64,000 nt of DNA. Source: Calendula officinalis (Eukaryota > Streptophyta > Magnoliopsida > Asterales > Asteraceae). A program made the position numbers and the translations under genes. The notes beneath the pieces are model-generated. The model saw only the letters and a program-made list of their open reading frames with translations. It was not told the DNA's origin and did not search any database. The stretch lies in contig OY970832.1 of the NCBI GenBank assembly GCA_963853835.1, positions 34,132,063 through 34,196,062 of the forward strand, read 5' to 3'. The stretch's first letter is position 1, and every line of letters begins with the position of its first letter. Shown here piece after piece: positions 1 through 8,216 of the stretch.

Positions 1-315
1 CTCCGTCTTCCTAAAGAGCTCAGCAATGTTCATAACACTTTTCATGTGTCCAACTTGAAGAAGTTTATTCATGATCCTTCGCTCATCGTTCCTGCTGAGG
101 AAATTATCATCGATGACAAGCTCCATTTCACAGAGGAACCAATCGAGATATCTGACTAGAAAGAGCAAAAGTTGCGAAGAAGCATGATCAAAATTGATAA
201 AGTCAGATGGAACTCCAAAAGAGGTCCTGAATTCACATGGGAACGTGAGGACCAAATGCGAAAGAAATATCCTCATCTATTTCTCGTTGTCGCTCCTGTT
301 CATGCTTCGTCTTAA
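1..315 (+). pseudogene. E0: integrase C-terminus and chromodomain tail of a Tekay-like gypsy pol
   Basis: This is the end of a pol gene that starts left of the window. The reading frame opens with LRLPKELSNVHNTFHVSNL, the usual C-terminal integrase stretch of plant chromoviruses, and stops at TAG (157-159) after EEPIEISD. The same frame then continues through RWNSKRGPEFTWE and MRKKYPHLF, a chromodomain-like tail, to TAA at 313-315. The homologous codon in E3 (23532) is TTG, so the TAG is a premature stop. The identical TAG is present at 8024 in E1, so it predates the duplication that produced the two copies. Not functional as it stands. Confidence 0.85.
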
Positions 316-823
316 ATTTCGGGACGAAATTTCTTCAACCAGGGGAGAATGTGACAACTCGATATTTCCGGTATGTAATCTCATTTCATTTCTAGAACTT
401 TCCTTATTTAGAAAGTTTCTACTTTCAGACATTTCTATTTCTGGCATCCGTACACACAACAAACATACATATTTTTACACCATGCAATAGTGTTTGACTA
501 TTTTAGTCAACACAAACATATTACCTTTCTTATGGTGACATATTTGAGCTAAAAACATTTCTTAAAATAGTAACTTTATTGGTTACGCATTTAACAAACT
601 GAATTAATATAAACGTGACTCGAATTGAACGATGGTTTAAACCCGACACCTAACCATGATCGACCACATTGTGGCCGGCCTACCCCTACTCGAGACCCCT
701 TGATCGGCCGAACCACCAAGTGTGGTGAAGTCTATCTCTTTTGATCACTCTTGACCTTATCCACCCATTTTGAAAAGAGTCCTTGTTGTAGTCAAATTCT
801 TCCATCTAACCCTAATCCTTCCA

Positions 824-831
824 TATAAATA
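824..831 (+). promoter_or_regulatory. TATA box of the LTR promoter
   Basis: TATAAATA sits about 475 bp into the LTR, after a GC-richer block with short palindromes (CCACATTGTGG near 667, ACCACCAAGTGTGGT near 715). The equivalent box is at 8691 in the next LTR and at 12981 and 24214 in the E3-type LTRs, all in the same context. It therefore probably marks the U3/R boundary, with transcription starting about 30 bp downstream. Confidence 0.6.
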
Positions 832-966
832 CCTATGTTTACCCAACAATTAAACTCTATTTGCTTCTTGTTGAATTCGGCCAAGCCCTAACTCCCGGTC
901 ACCCCCTTTGTCCGTCCGATCGCAAGCAAACAAGCCAAACTCAAACCCTAGTTCGTCCGATCCAAG

Positions 967-2068
967 GTATCATTCGATTTCCCCATTGTTTTCCTTTAAG
1001 TTTTCTTCCTTGCTTGCTTATTTTTCGAACCCGAGACCATGGCTGAGAGCCATAAGATCTAGGTTAACCCTATAGCCGAAGCATGCATACCTTTATACGT
1101 ATGCATGTGTGCATGCATTCGTTCGTTTGATTCGTTACTCACTAGAATTGTTGTTGAAACATTGTTTTGATGCTTCGAACCCTAGATCTAACCATGTTGT
1201 GCCTTAAACCCGAAATCTAGCCATTAGACTCGTGTCTAGTCCAATCTAGAACCAAAACCGTAGGGTTTAGGCCTAGCCGGCCAACCCTAGCCGAAACCTA
1301 ACCCTAGAAATCTAACCCTAGTCTCTATTGACTTTCATTGACCTAGATTGACTAGATTTGACCATCTTGACCCGTATCTACTTCAAACCTCTAACCCTAA
1401 TTCGGACCTAAACACTAGCCGTATACTAGTTGACCTTTGTTGACCCGAAAGCATGTAAATCCTAGATCTAAAACCGTGTATAGCAAACCCTAATAAGAAT
1501 GTTGACCTTTGTTGACTTTAGTTGACCAATGTGATTAATTTTGACCCAAACCCGAACTCTTAATCGGGCCAAGGCCCGTACTTGGCCCAATTCGGTCCAC
1601 CTTAGTCCATCGGGCCCAAACTTTAGTTGGCTGATACTCATCCTCCCAACATTACTTGATCATTACATGGTTATCCAAGACATCTTTCGTGAGTGTATAT
1701 CCATAAAAGAACGATAACATACTGGAGTTGAAGTGTTGATTGTGGACTTAGGGGTTGGTATATTAACCTAAGAGCCTTGCAAACTGTTGGGGATAACAGT
1801 CATTCGATGTCAAGCATAACAAACTTATTCAACACCTTTTCATAAACAAAAACTAGTAATGGTAGATCTTCTACAATTACATTTCATTTTCATAGTTATT
1901 TCTCATAACATATCAGTGTTGAACTTATACCTTTTCAGTCATAAAACTATTTTCATGACAATTATTTTGGGTAGCAAACACAATACTTTTACCATAAACA
2001 ATAACCCTGTGGATTCACTCAACATTATTTGTTGACCCTTTTATATTTCTGTTTTTCATGTGATTTAG
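967..2068 (+). other. Putative leader intron inside R/U5 of the LTR
   Basis: About 140 bp downstream of the TATA box is a good plant donor site, CCAAG|GTATC (GT at 967). The other LTR subfamily has CGCAAG|GTAATC at the same distance from its TATA (GT at 13115 and 24348). Candidate acceptors lie in the conserved stretch before GTGCACAGTGAGACTGG (GATTTAG| at 2068; TTTTTTAG| at 17699; TTTTTCAG| near 57713). This is inference from conserved splice-like signals only. No transcript evidence is available. Confidence 0.3.
1327..1555 (+). promoter_or_regulatory. Cluster of eleven TTGAC (W-box core) motifs in the LTR
   Basis: TTGAC occurs five times in 1327-1371 and six more times to 1555, all on the + strand and several as TTGACC or TTGACTTT. 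W-boxes (TTGAC[CT]) are WRKY-factor sites. The same cluster is in the copy at 9194-9422 and a thinner one is in the E3-type LTR (13555-13680). It lies downstream of the TATA box, so any role would be as an intragenic enhancer. Confidence 0.4.
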
Positions 2069-2229
2069 GTGCACAGTGAGACTGGAGGATATGAGCAAGT
2101 GGATTGTCGTGAGCCATGATTAAAACATTAAGTTTACGAACAATCATTTCATTTTCAAACAATTTCTATTTTAGGAAACTTATATTTTTGGAAACTTTCT
2201 ATTTTTAGAAAGTAAAACTATTTAAGTTT

Positions 2230-2381
2230 GTCCCAAAATAAATGTCAATTTCAAATTACAGCCAATCATATAAAATATAAGTGGGTAAATATGAGATTTT
2301 ATTGGTGGATTGTACAATAATTGCATTTTCTTAAAATGCGTGCCGTTTGTCTACCGGACAATTATTTTGGGACGGAGGGAG
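2230..2381 (+). mobile_element. Stowaway-like MITE, left terminus lost
   Basis: The right end reads attattttgggacggagggag followed by TA, the classic Stowaway terminal inverted repeat. The left side has the matching inner part (gtcccaaaataaatgtc), but the outer bases (ctccctcc) are replaced by LTR sequence. A 152 bp remnant is left. The MITE marks a junction: LTR on its left, post-PBS leader (gtgaatta...) on its right. The LTR 3' end and PBS were therefore lost here, presumably with the MITE's own left end. The same structure is at 10097-10248. Confidence 0.75.
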
Positions 2382-2383
2382 TA

Positions 2384-2647
2384 GTGAATTACAAATCCTA
2401 ATCTATAACTACAAAAGATTTTTGGACAAACAAAACTTTTTACAAAAAAAAAAAAAAATTTCTATTATAGGAAACATACTATTTTTGGAAACTTTCTACT
2501 TTTGGAAAGTGAAACAATCTTTTACTTTTCGTTATTGCGTGGTTGTTTGTTTACTTAATTTTTGCTATGTTGACATGAACGTTACACCCTCGTTCTTCCG
2601 CAAAACGTTTTAAATGAAGTAAAACTCATTTTTGGCGGGGTGTGACA
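2384..2647 (+). repeat. Leader fragment plus repeated LTR 3' end
   Basis: 2384-2440 (gtgaattacaaatcctaatc...) is homologous to the leader that normally follows the PBS (2674 onward in this element, 18014 onward in E3). After a run of about 15 A it returns to LTR sequence (tttctattataggaaac), homologous to 2163-2225, and completes the LTR. So E1 has an extra leader module inside its 5' LTR, a smaller version of the LTR-PBS-leader duplication at 13726-18052. Confidence 0.7.
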
Positions 2648-2650
2648 GGG

Positions 2651-2662
2651 TGGTATCAGAGC
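2651..2662 (+). other. Primer-binding site, initiator Met tRNA type
   Basis: TGGTATCAGAGC lies three bases after the LTR end. It is complementary to the 3' end of plant initiator methionine tRNA and is the standard PBS of chromoviruses. Confidence 0.92.
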
Positions 2663-2921
2663 TTAAGTTATAATGAATTAGCAAGCCTAGTCTTTAAGTA
2701 CAAAAGATTTTTGGGAAAAACTGAAAACTTTTACGAAACAGAAATAATCATGGCACACTCAGTCTCATATCCTGAAGTTCCAATTGTTCTTAGATTAGAA
2801 TATATGCCTTAGTTAGAAATTGCCTTAGTTAGAAGTTGCCTTAGTGCTATGTTTAGCGTTTGTTAGAGAGCCCAAAATTTCTATAATCTAATGATAAGTT
2901 TTACGCGTCGTGATAAGCAGA

Positions 2922-3317
2922 ATGCCGTCAGTAAATGTTATTATTATTCCATCAGACTCAGAGTACGACAGCGATCAGAGTACCGCTACGTCTAGAAGAC
3001 GTGCTACGCCTCCTTCGTCTCCAAAACCAGTGTTTGTACCGACGCCCTTCCCGATATCGTCAGCAGATTGGTTTCATCCTACTCAGCCTCCTATCCCGGT
3101 GTACCCCAATGGACCCCCTGATCTCAAGCCTGGAGAGCGTCCTTATCTCTATCGATTGGTGAAGGATGGTGATATCTACATGACAACGACCAGCAGCCAG
3201 AGGAAGATGATTAGTCATCTACATATCGTCTATATTTGTTTTCTATTACTATTATTAGGTTTCATGTTTAGCTATTTTAGTATTTTCTTTTATTTAGTAT
3301 TGGCGTATGTGCCCTAA
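2922..3317 (+). CDS. E1 accessory ORF1 upstream of gag (acidic tail deleted)
   Basis: This is the E1 version of the accessory ORF found intact in E2 and E3. I start at ATG 2922 because it aligns with their starts; an in-frame ATG at 2910 also exists. The N-terminus reads MPSVNVIIIPSDSEYDSD: a hydrophobic core followed by Ser/Asp/Glu, matching the SUMO-interaction consensus. A proline-rich segment with YPNGPP and GERPYLYRL corresponds to PNGPP and GQRPILYRI in the other copies. The region that encodes the Glu-rich tail is deleted and the frame is shifted, so the end (QRKMISHLH and a hydrophobic stretch) is probably artefactual. No known family recognised. Confidence 0.6.
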   Translation: MPSVNVIIIPSDSEYDSDQSTATSRRRATPPSSPKPVFVPTPFPISSADWFHPTQPPIPVYPNGPPDLKPGERPYLYRLVKDGDIYMTTTSSQRKMISHLHIVYICFLLLLLGFMFSYFSIFFYLVLAYVP

Positions 3318-3588
3318 TTTTAAAACTATTATGTGTTAGGAATGTGTTTAATAAAAGTGATATTTTAGTAAATTCTATTGTTCCTATAAATTGTATTTTC
3401 TATACGTCTCTACTACTAATACCATAATTACGACTATCTATATCTACGTCTACAACTACTATTACGTCTATTGTATATCTATTCTTCGATTCTTATAATA
3501 ACTATATAACTCCTTTTATAAACCCTTCTAGATTATTCCTTTCTTAATTCCACATTTAAATCGTATTATTTGTATCAGTAATTCATCA

Positions 3589-3715
3589 ATGGCTCGAGGA
3601 AACGCTGAGACTGTCGAACAAATGGTGGAACGCCGAATCGCTGAAGCAATGGCTCAAATGAACGCTGCAAGAGGAAATGCCGCTGGTGCATCGAACGCTG
3701 CAAGAGGAAACAACG
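3589..3715 (+). CDS. gag: E1 gag exon 1
   Basis: The first gag exon encodes MARGNAETVEQMVERRIAEA and an Ala/Asn-rich continuation. The ATG context (attcatcaATGGCTCGAGGA) is identical in E2 (11316) and E3 (19074). The exon is exactly 127 bp in all three copies and ends one base into a codon before a GTATA donor. Read without splicing it ends after 60 residues at TAA 3769-3771. Spliced to 3807 it enters the long gag frame with no stop. Such an N-terminal Gag exon is not part of the usual description of Tekay elements. Confidence 0.7.
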
Positions 3716-3806
3716 GTATATCATTCGACTCCACAAAGAAGATTCATTATTTTCATTTCATTTTAACCTAATTTTCTTTTCCTTTCCTTATTTGTTTAAA
3801 CTTCAG
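3716..3806 (+). other. Putative 91-bp spliceosomal intron in gag
   Basis: Starts GTATATC and ends TTAAACTTCAG after a long pyrimidine tract (ttttcttttcctttcctt), with a branch-point-like TTAAC at 3763-3767. Splicing joins G to AT, giving an Asp codon, and the frame continues as DPNANRQGQSFKTF into the conserved gag core. E3 has the same layout (19201-19293, branch-like CTAAC at 19250). E2 has a 70 bp version with the branch region deleted and AG changed to GG. Conserved position, phase and signals support a real intron. Confidence 0.7.
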
Positions 3807-5317
3807 ATCCCAATGCTAATCGTCAAGGTCAGTCATTTAAGACCTTTACGTCCTGTCATCCTCCGTCATACTCTGGATCTGAAGGTGCTATTGCTATCAT
3901 CCACTGGATTGAGAAGGTGGCATCCATTTTCAGTATCATCCAATGTGCCCCTGATAATATGGCGAAGTTTGCTGCAAGTACATTGTCCAAGGAAGCGTTG
4001 TCCTGGTGGAATTCTCAAGTGCAAGTCTTAGGTCGTGCTAATGCTGATGCTATGACTTGGGATACGTTGAAGAACCAGTTAACTCAAAAGTTTTGCTCAA
4101 GGAGAGAGCTACAAAAAGTTGAAGTGGAACTATGGAATCTGTCCATGGTTGGATCTGATATTGTTACCTACATGACTAAGTTTCAAGAACTCGCTCGTCT
4201 CGTTCAACACATGGTTAATCCCGAATTTAAGCGTATTGAGAGATATCTTCAAGGTCTTCATGATCTTATTCGTACTCATGTTATTGCTTCTGAACCGACA
4301 ACATTCGAAGATGCTGTGAATCGTGCAACAAGGTTGACTGATGATGCAATGAGAAGTGGATCGTTCAAAGACAAGCTAGTGGTGTCTAGCAAATCTTCTG
4401 ATAATGTGAGCAATGAAAATGGAAGGCGTACCTACGAAAACAAGCGTGATCACAAAGGAAACAAGTATCAAAAGACTAAGAATTATGCTGCCTCTAATCA
4501 GAACAACAATCAGTCTAATTCAGATTTTAAGTCTTATGCTGGAAGCAAGCCCATGTGCAACAAGTGTAACTGGCATCATGATGGTCAGTGTGAGAAGTGC
4601 TTCAAGTGTGACCGCTGGGGTCATAATTTCAGAAAGTGTTCGTCCAACAATCCTCCTAAGAATCCTGTCTGTTACGAGTGTGGTGATCCTAACCACTATC
4701 GTAATCCTTGCGCTAAGCTTCAGAACAACAACAACCATCAGAATGGCAACAACAACAACTATGGCAATCGTGACAACAATCGTAACAACAATCGTAACAA
4801 CAATCGCAATGCCAACAACAACAATGATCGTCAGAATGGTCGTGGTCGTGCATTTGTTATGAATGCTCAGGAAGCTCGTGAAAATCCTGATACCGTCACT
4901 GGTACGTTTATCGTCAACAATCATTTTGCTTCTATTTTATTTGACTCGGGAGCCGACTTGAGTTTCGTATCGACTGACTTTAAAAGTTTCTTAAATTTGA
5001 ATCCTGATCGTTTGAAAGTTAATTATGAAATCGAGTTAGCGAATGGCAAAGTTGTTAGGTCTAGTGAAGTTTGTAAAGGTTGTAAGCTTGACCTAGATGA
5101 TCACATTTTCGATATAGACCTTGTGCCTGTAGAGCTAGGTAGTTTTGATATCGTCATAGGGATGGATTGGTTATCTAAAAATCGTGCTAAAATAATATGC
5201 TACACCAAACAAATCCGAATTCCCTTATCCAAAACAGAAACTTTAATTATTCAAGGTGAACAAAGAAACAAAAACATAAAAATCATAAATTCTATGAAAG
5301 CTCAAAAATATCTTTGA
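3807..5317 (+). CDS. gag-pro: E1 gag-protease, exon 2
   Basis: Uninterrupted in frame from the splice acceptor. In order it holds the capsid-like retrotransposon gag domain (IHWIEKV, ALSWWNSQV, LTQKFC); a basic Asn/Gln-rich linker; a CNKC...HHDGQC cysteine-histidine cluster and two CX2CX4HX4C zinc knuckles (CFKCDRWGHNFRKC near 4600, CYECGDPNHYRNPC near 4670) for RNA packaging; an Asn-repeat spacer; and an aspartic protease with FDSGADLSFVS near 4940. It ends at TGA 5315-5317. E3 has CGT (Arg) there and the same frame runs straight on into reverse transcriptase, so the TGA is most simply a nonsense mutation. Confidence 0.88.
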
Positions 5318-8026
5318 AAAGGATGCCAAGCCTTTCTTGCTAATGTCGTTGACACGAAGTCCAAAGATCGTACGATTGAGGACATTCCTATTGTTCGTGA
5401 ACTTCGTGGTGTATTTCCTAGTGAATTGCCTGGACTGCCGCCTCAGATACAAGTCGAATTTCGTATTGATCTGATTCCAGGAGCCGCACCTATTGCGCGT
5501 TCTTCTTATCGTCTTGCACCGTCTGAAATGCAAGAACTTTCATCGCAATTGCAAGAACTTCTTGATCTTGGTTTCATTCGACCGAGTTTCTCGCCCTGGG
5601 GAGCTCCGGTCCTCTTCGTTAAAAAGAAAGATGGTTCAATGAGAATGTGCATTGACTATCGTGAATTGAACAAAGTAACTACTAAAGATCGATATCCTCT
5701 TCCCCGTATTGATGATCTATTCGATCAACTCCAAGGATCGAGTTTCTTTTCCAAAATCGATCTTCGTTTAGGTTACCATCACTTAAAAGTTCGTGAAGAA
5801 GATGTGCCCAAAACTGCTTTCAGAACTCGCTATGGTCATTACGAATTCTTGGTAATGCCATTTAGTTTAACCAATGCACCTGCTGTGTTTATGGATCTGA
5901 TGAACAGAGTGTGCAAGCAATATCTTGAGAAATTCATCATCGTCTTCATAGATGATATTCTTATCTATTCGCATTCGAGAGAAGAGCATGAAGAGCACTT
6001 AAGAATCATTCTTGAGTTCTTGGAGAAGGAGAAGTTGTACACCAAGTTGTCCAAGTGTGAATTCTGGTTGCGTGAAGTTCAATTTCTGGGTCATATTATC
6101 AACGAAGAAGGTATTCACGTGGATCCTGCAAAGATAGAAGCTATAAAGAATTGGGAAGCTCCAAAGACCCCAACAGAAGTAAGACAATTCCTTGGTCTTG
6201 CTGGTTACTATAGAAGATTCATAGAAAATTTCTCGAAGATTGCAAAGGATTTAACGGTGTTAACACATAAAGATGAGAAATTTGTCTGGGGTGAAAAGCA
6301 AGAATCAGCCTTCCAATCTCTTAAATCTAAATTATGTTCTGCTCCTATTCAATCTCTCCCTGAAGGAATCGATAATTTCGTGGTGTACTATGATGCTTCG
6401 CACCAAGGGCTAGGTTGTGTATTGATGCAACATCACAAAGTGATCGCCTATGCCTCTCGACAACTGAAGAACCACGAGAAGAATTATACAACTCATGATC
6501 TTGAGTTCGGTGTCGTTGTATTTGCATTGAAGATTTGGAGACATTACCTTTACGGTACCAAGTGCACAATATTCACCGATCACAAGAGTTTGCAACATAT
6601 CTTCAATCAGAAAGAGCTCAATATGAGACAACGTAGATGGGTAGAATTGATGAATGATTACGACTGTGAGATCAAGTATCATCCTGGTAAGGCTAACGTA
6701 GTAGCTGATGCCTTAAGTCAAAAAGAGCAACCTAAACCTCGTCGTGTTCGAGCCCTTCCAATCTCTGTTTGTTCAAATCTATCTTCCCAAGTTCATGAAT
6801 TCCAAACTGAAGCCTTGAAGGTAGAGAACATCAAAAGTGAAGCTTTGCGTGGTATGGAGAAGCAGTTAGAAGCAAAGGTGGATGGTTTATGGGTTCCTAA
6901 TCATGGAAGTGTTCGCGACGTCATCTTGAATGAAGCTCACCAATCCAAATATTCTATTCATCCTGGTGCTGACAAGATGTATAAAGATGTCAAAGAGTTA
7001 TATTGGTGGCAAAATATGAAGAAAGAGATCGCAATTTATGTCAGCAAATGTTTAACTTGTGCCAGAGTGAAAGCAGAGAATCAGACGCCTTCCGGTCTTG
7101 TACAACAGCCAAAGATCCCTGAATGGAAATGGGAAGAAATCTCTATGGATTTCATAACTAAATTGCCTCGAACGGCTAATGGTCATGACACAATCTGGGT
7201 AATTGTTGATCGATTGACCAAATCAGCTCATTTCATTCCTATTAAAGAAACTGATCAAATGGAGAAGTTAACGGAAATTTATTTGAAAGAAGTCGTATCT
7301 CGGCATGGTGTGCCAGTCGCGATCATCTCTGATCGTGATAGTCTTTTTACATCTCGTTTTTGGCAATCATTGCAAAAATCTCTCGGTACTCGCATCGATA
7401 TGAGTACTGCCTATCATCCCCAAACCGATGGTCAGACTGAAAGAATAATTCAAACTTTGGAAGACATGTTGAGAGCATGTGTTATTGTTTTTGGTGGAAG
7501 TTGGGATTCTCATCTCCCGTTAGCTGAGTTCTCGTATAAGAATAGTTATCATACAACTATTAAAGCTGCACCGTTCGAAGCCCTTTATGGAAGAAAGTGT
7601 CGTTCGCCACTCTGTTGGATTGAAATTGGTGATCGTCAGATTACTGGTCCCGAGATTCTACAAGAAACGACTAACAAGATTTTCAAGATCAAAGATCGTA
7701 TCAAGGCTGCCAGAGATCGACAAAAGAGTTATGCTGATGGCGACCATGTTTTGCTAAAAGTAGGACCTTGGAAAGGTGTTGTACGTTTTGGCAAGAAAGG
7801 AAAACTCAGTCCACGTTATGTTGGACCATTCGAGATTCTTGAAAGAATCGGTGCTGTTGCTTATCGCCTCCGTCTTCCTAAAGAGCTCAGCAATGTTCAT
7901 AACACTTTTCATGTGTCCAACTTGAAGAAGTTTATTCATGATCCTTCGCTCATCGTTCCTGCTGAGGAAATTATCATCGATGACAAGCTCCATTTCACAG
8001 AGGAACCAATCGAGATATCTGACTAG
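5318..8026 (+). CDS. pol: E1 reverse transcriptase - RNase H - integrase
   Basis: Same frame as gag-pro, directly after the TGA. Reverse transcriptase has YRELNKVTTKDRYPLPRID and the catalytic FIDDILIYS near 5944. RNase H follows (YYDASHQGLGCVL, TDHKSLQHIF). Integrase has an HHCC zinc region (SIHPGADKMY ... CLTC) and DDE-type residues in ISMDFITKLP, IISDRDSLF and TDGQTERIIQTLED. The RT-RH-INT order makes it Ty3/gypsy. Compared with E3 it lacks about nine residues before WVPNHGS (E3 has GTLYFMDRL) and about nine before GDHVLLK, both in frame. It ends at TAG 8024-8026. Otherwise it is the best-preserved pol in the window. Confidence 0.9.
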   Translation, partial: KGCQAFLANVVDTKSKDRTIEDIPIVRELRGVFPSELPGLPPQIQVEFRIDLIPGAAPIARSSYRLAPSEMQELSSQLQELLDLGFIRPSFSPWGAPVLFVKKKDGSMRMCIDYRELNKVTTKDRYPLPRIDDLFDQLQGSSFFSKIDLRLGYHHLKVREEDVPKTAFRTRYGHYEFLVMPFSLTNAPAVFMDLMNRVCKQYLEKFIIVFIDDILIYSHSREEHEEHLRIILEFLEKEKLYTKLSKCEFWLREVQFLGHIINEEGIHVDPAKIEAIKNWEAPKTPTEVRQFLGLAGYYRRFIENFSKIAKDLTVLTHKDEKFVWGEKQESAFQSLKSKLCSAPIQSLPEGIDNFVVYYDASHQGLGCVLMQHHKVIAYASRQLKNHEKNYTTHDLEFGVVVFALKIWRHYLYGTKCTIFTDHKSLQHIFNQKELNMRQRRWVELMNDYDCEIKYHPGKANVVADALSQKEQPKPRRVRALPISVCSNLSSQVHEFQTEALKVENIKSEALRGMEKQLEAKVDGLWVPNHGSVRDVILNEAHQSKYSIHPGADKMYKDVKELYWWQNMKKEIAIYVSKCLTCARVKAENQTPSGLVQQPKIPEWKWEEISMDFITKLPRTANGHDTIWVIVDRLTKSAHFIPIKETDQMEKLTEIYLKEVVSRHGVPVAIISDRDSLFTSRFWQSLQKSLGTRIDMSTAYHPQTDGQTERIIQTLEDMLRACVIVFGGSWDSHLPLAEFSYKNSYHTTIKAAPFEALYGRKCRSPLCWIEIGDRQITGPEILQETTNKIFKIKDRIKAARDRQKSYADGDHVLLKVGPWKGVVRFGKKGKLSPRYVGPFEILERIGAVAYRLRLPKELSNVHNTFHVSNLKKFIHDPSLIVPAEEIIIDDKLHFTEEPIEISD

Positions 8027-8182
8027 AAAGAGCAAAAGTTGCGAAGAAGCAAGATCAAAATTGATAAAGTCAGATGGAACTCCAAAAGAGGTCCTGAATT
8101 CACATGGGAACGTGAGGACCAAATGCGAAAGAAATATCCTCATCTATTTCTCGTTGTCGCTCCTGTTCATGCTTCGTCTTAA
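8027..8182 (+). pseudogene. E1 chromodomain-like tail beyond the premature stop
   Basis: The pol frame stays open after the TAG for 51 codons to TAA 8180-8182. It includes KVRWNSKRGPEFTWE and MRKKYPHLFL, matching the C-terminal chromodomain-like segment of Tekay/Del chromoviruses thought to direct integration to heterochromatin. The tail continues without a stop in E3 (to 23690). In E1 it could be made only by read-through. Confidence 0.75.
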
Positions 8183-8200
8183 ATTTCGGGACGAAATTTC

Positions 8201-8216
8201 TTCAACCAGGGGAGAA
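8201..8216 (+). other. Polypurine tract
   Basis: ttcaaccaggggagaa immediately precedes the LTR start TGTGACA. The same tract is at 334-349 and 23709-23724. It primes plus-strand synthesis. Confidence 0.85.

Larger units (their letters stand above)
350..2647 (+). mobile_element. LTR between E0 and E1 (5' LTR of E1), Tekay-like Ty3/gypsy
   Basis: The LTR starts TGTGACAACTCGAT directly after a polypurine tract (ttcaaccaggggagaa, 334-349) and ends TGTGACA at 2647, three bases before a primer-binding site. It is 2,298 bp long. It is nearly identical to 8217-10322 as far as an A-tract near 2455. After that this copy re-enters LTR sequence, while the downstream copy runs on into E2 leader. It is a mosaic: a normal LTR body to about 2229, a MITE (2230-2381), a piece of post-PBS leader (2384-2440), an A-run, and then a second pass of the LTR 3' end (2456-2647). 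Confidence 0.88.

Noticed and set aside
861..1046. Open frame of 61 codons in the LTR (and the same at 8728)
   Set aside because: Lies in non-coding R/U5, has no homologue-like motif, and repeats only because the LTR repeats.
1000..1330. CCCTAA/CCCTAG-rich stretch as an interstitial telomere
   Set aside because: The words are scattered and not tandem, and they belong to the LTR in every copy.
2651..2662. tRNA gene at the TGGTATCAGAGC sites
   Set aside because: Only the 12-base complement of the tRNA 3' end is present; it is a primer-binding site.
4413..4924. Open frames on both strands overlapping the gag Asn-rich region
   Set aside because: Shadow frames created by the biased AAC/AAT codon run of gag.
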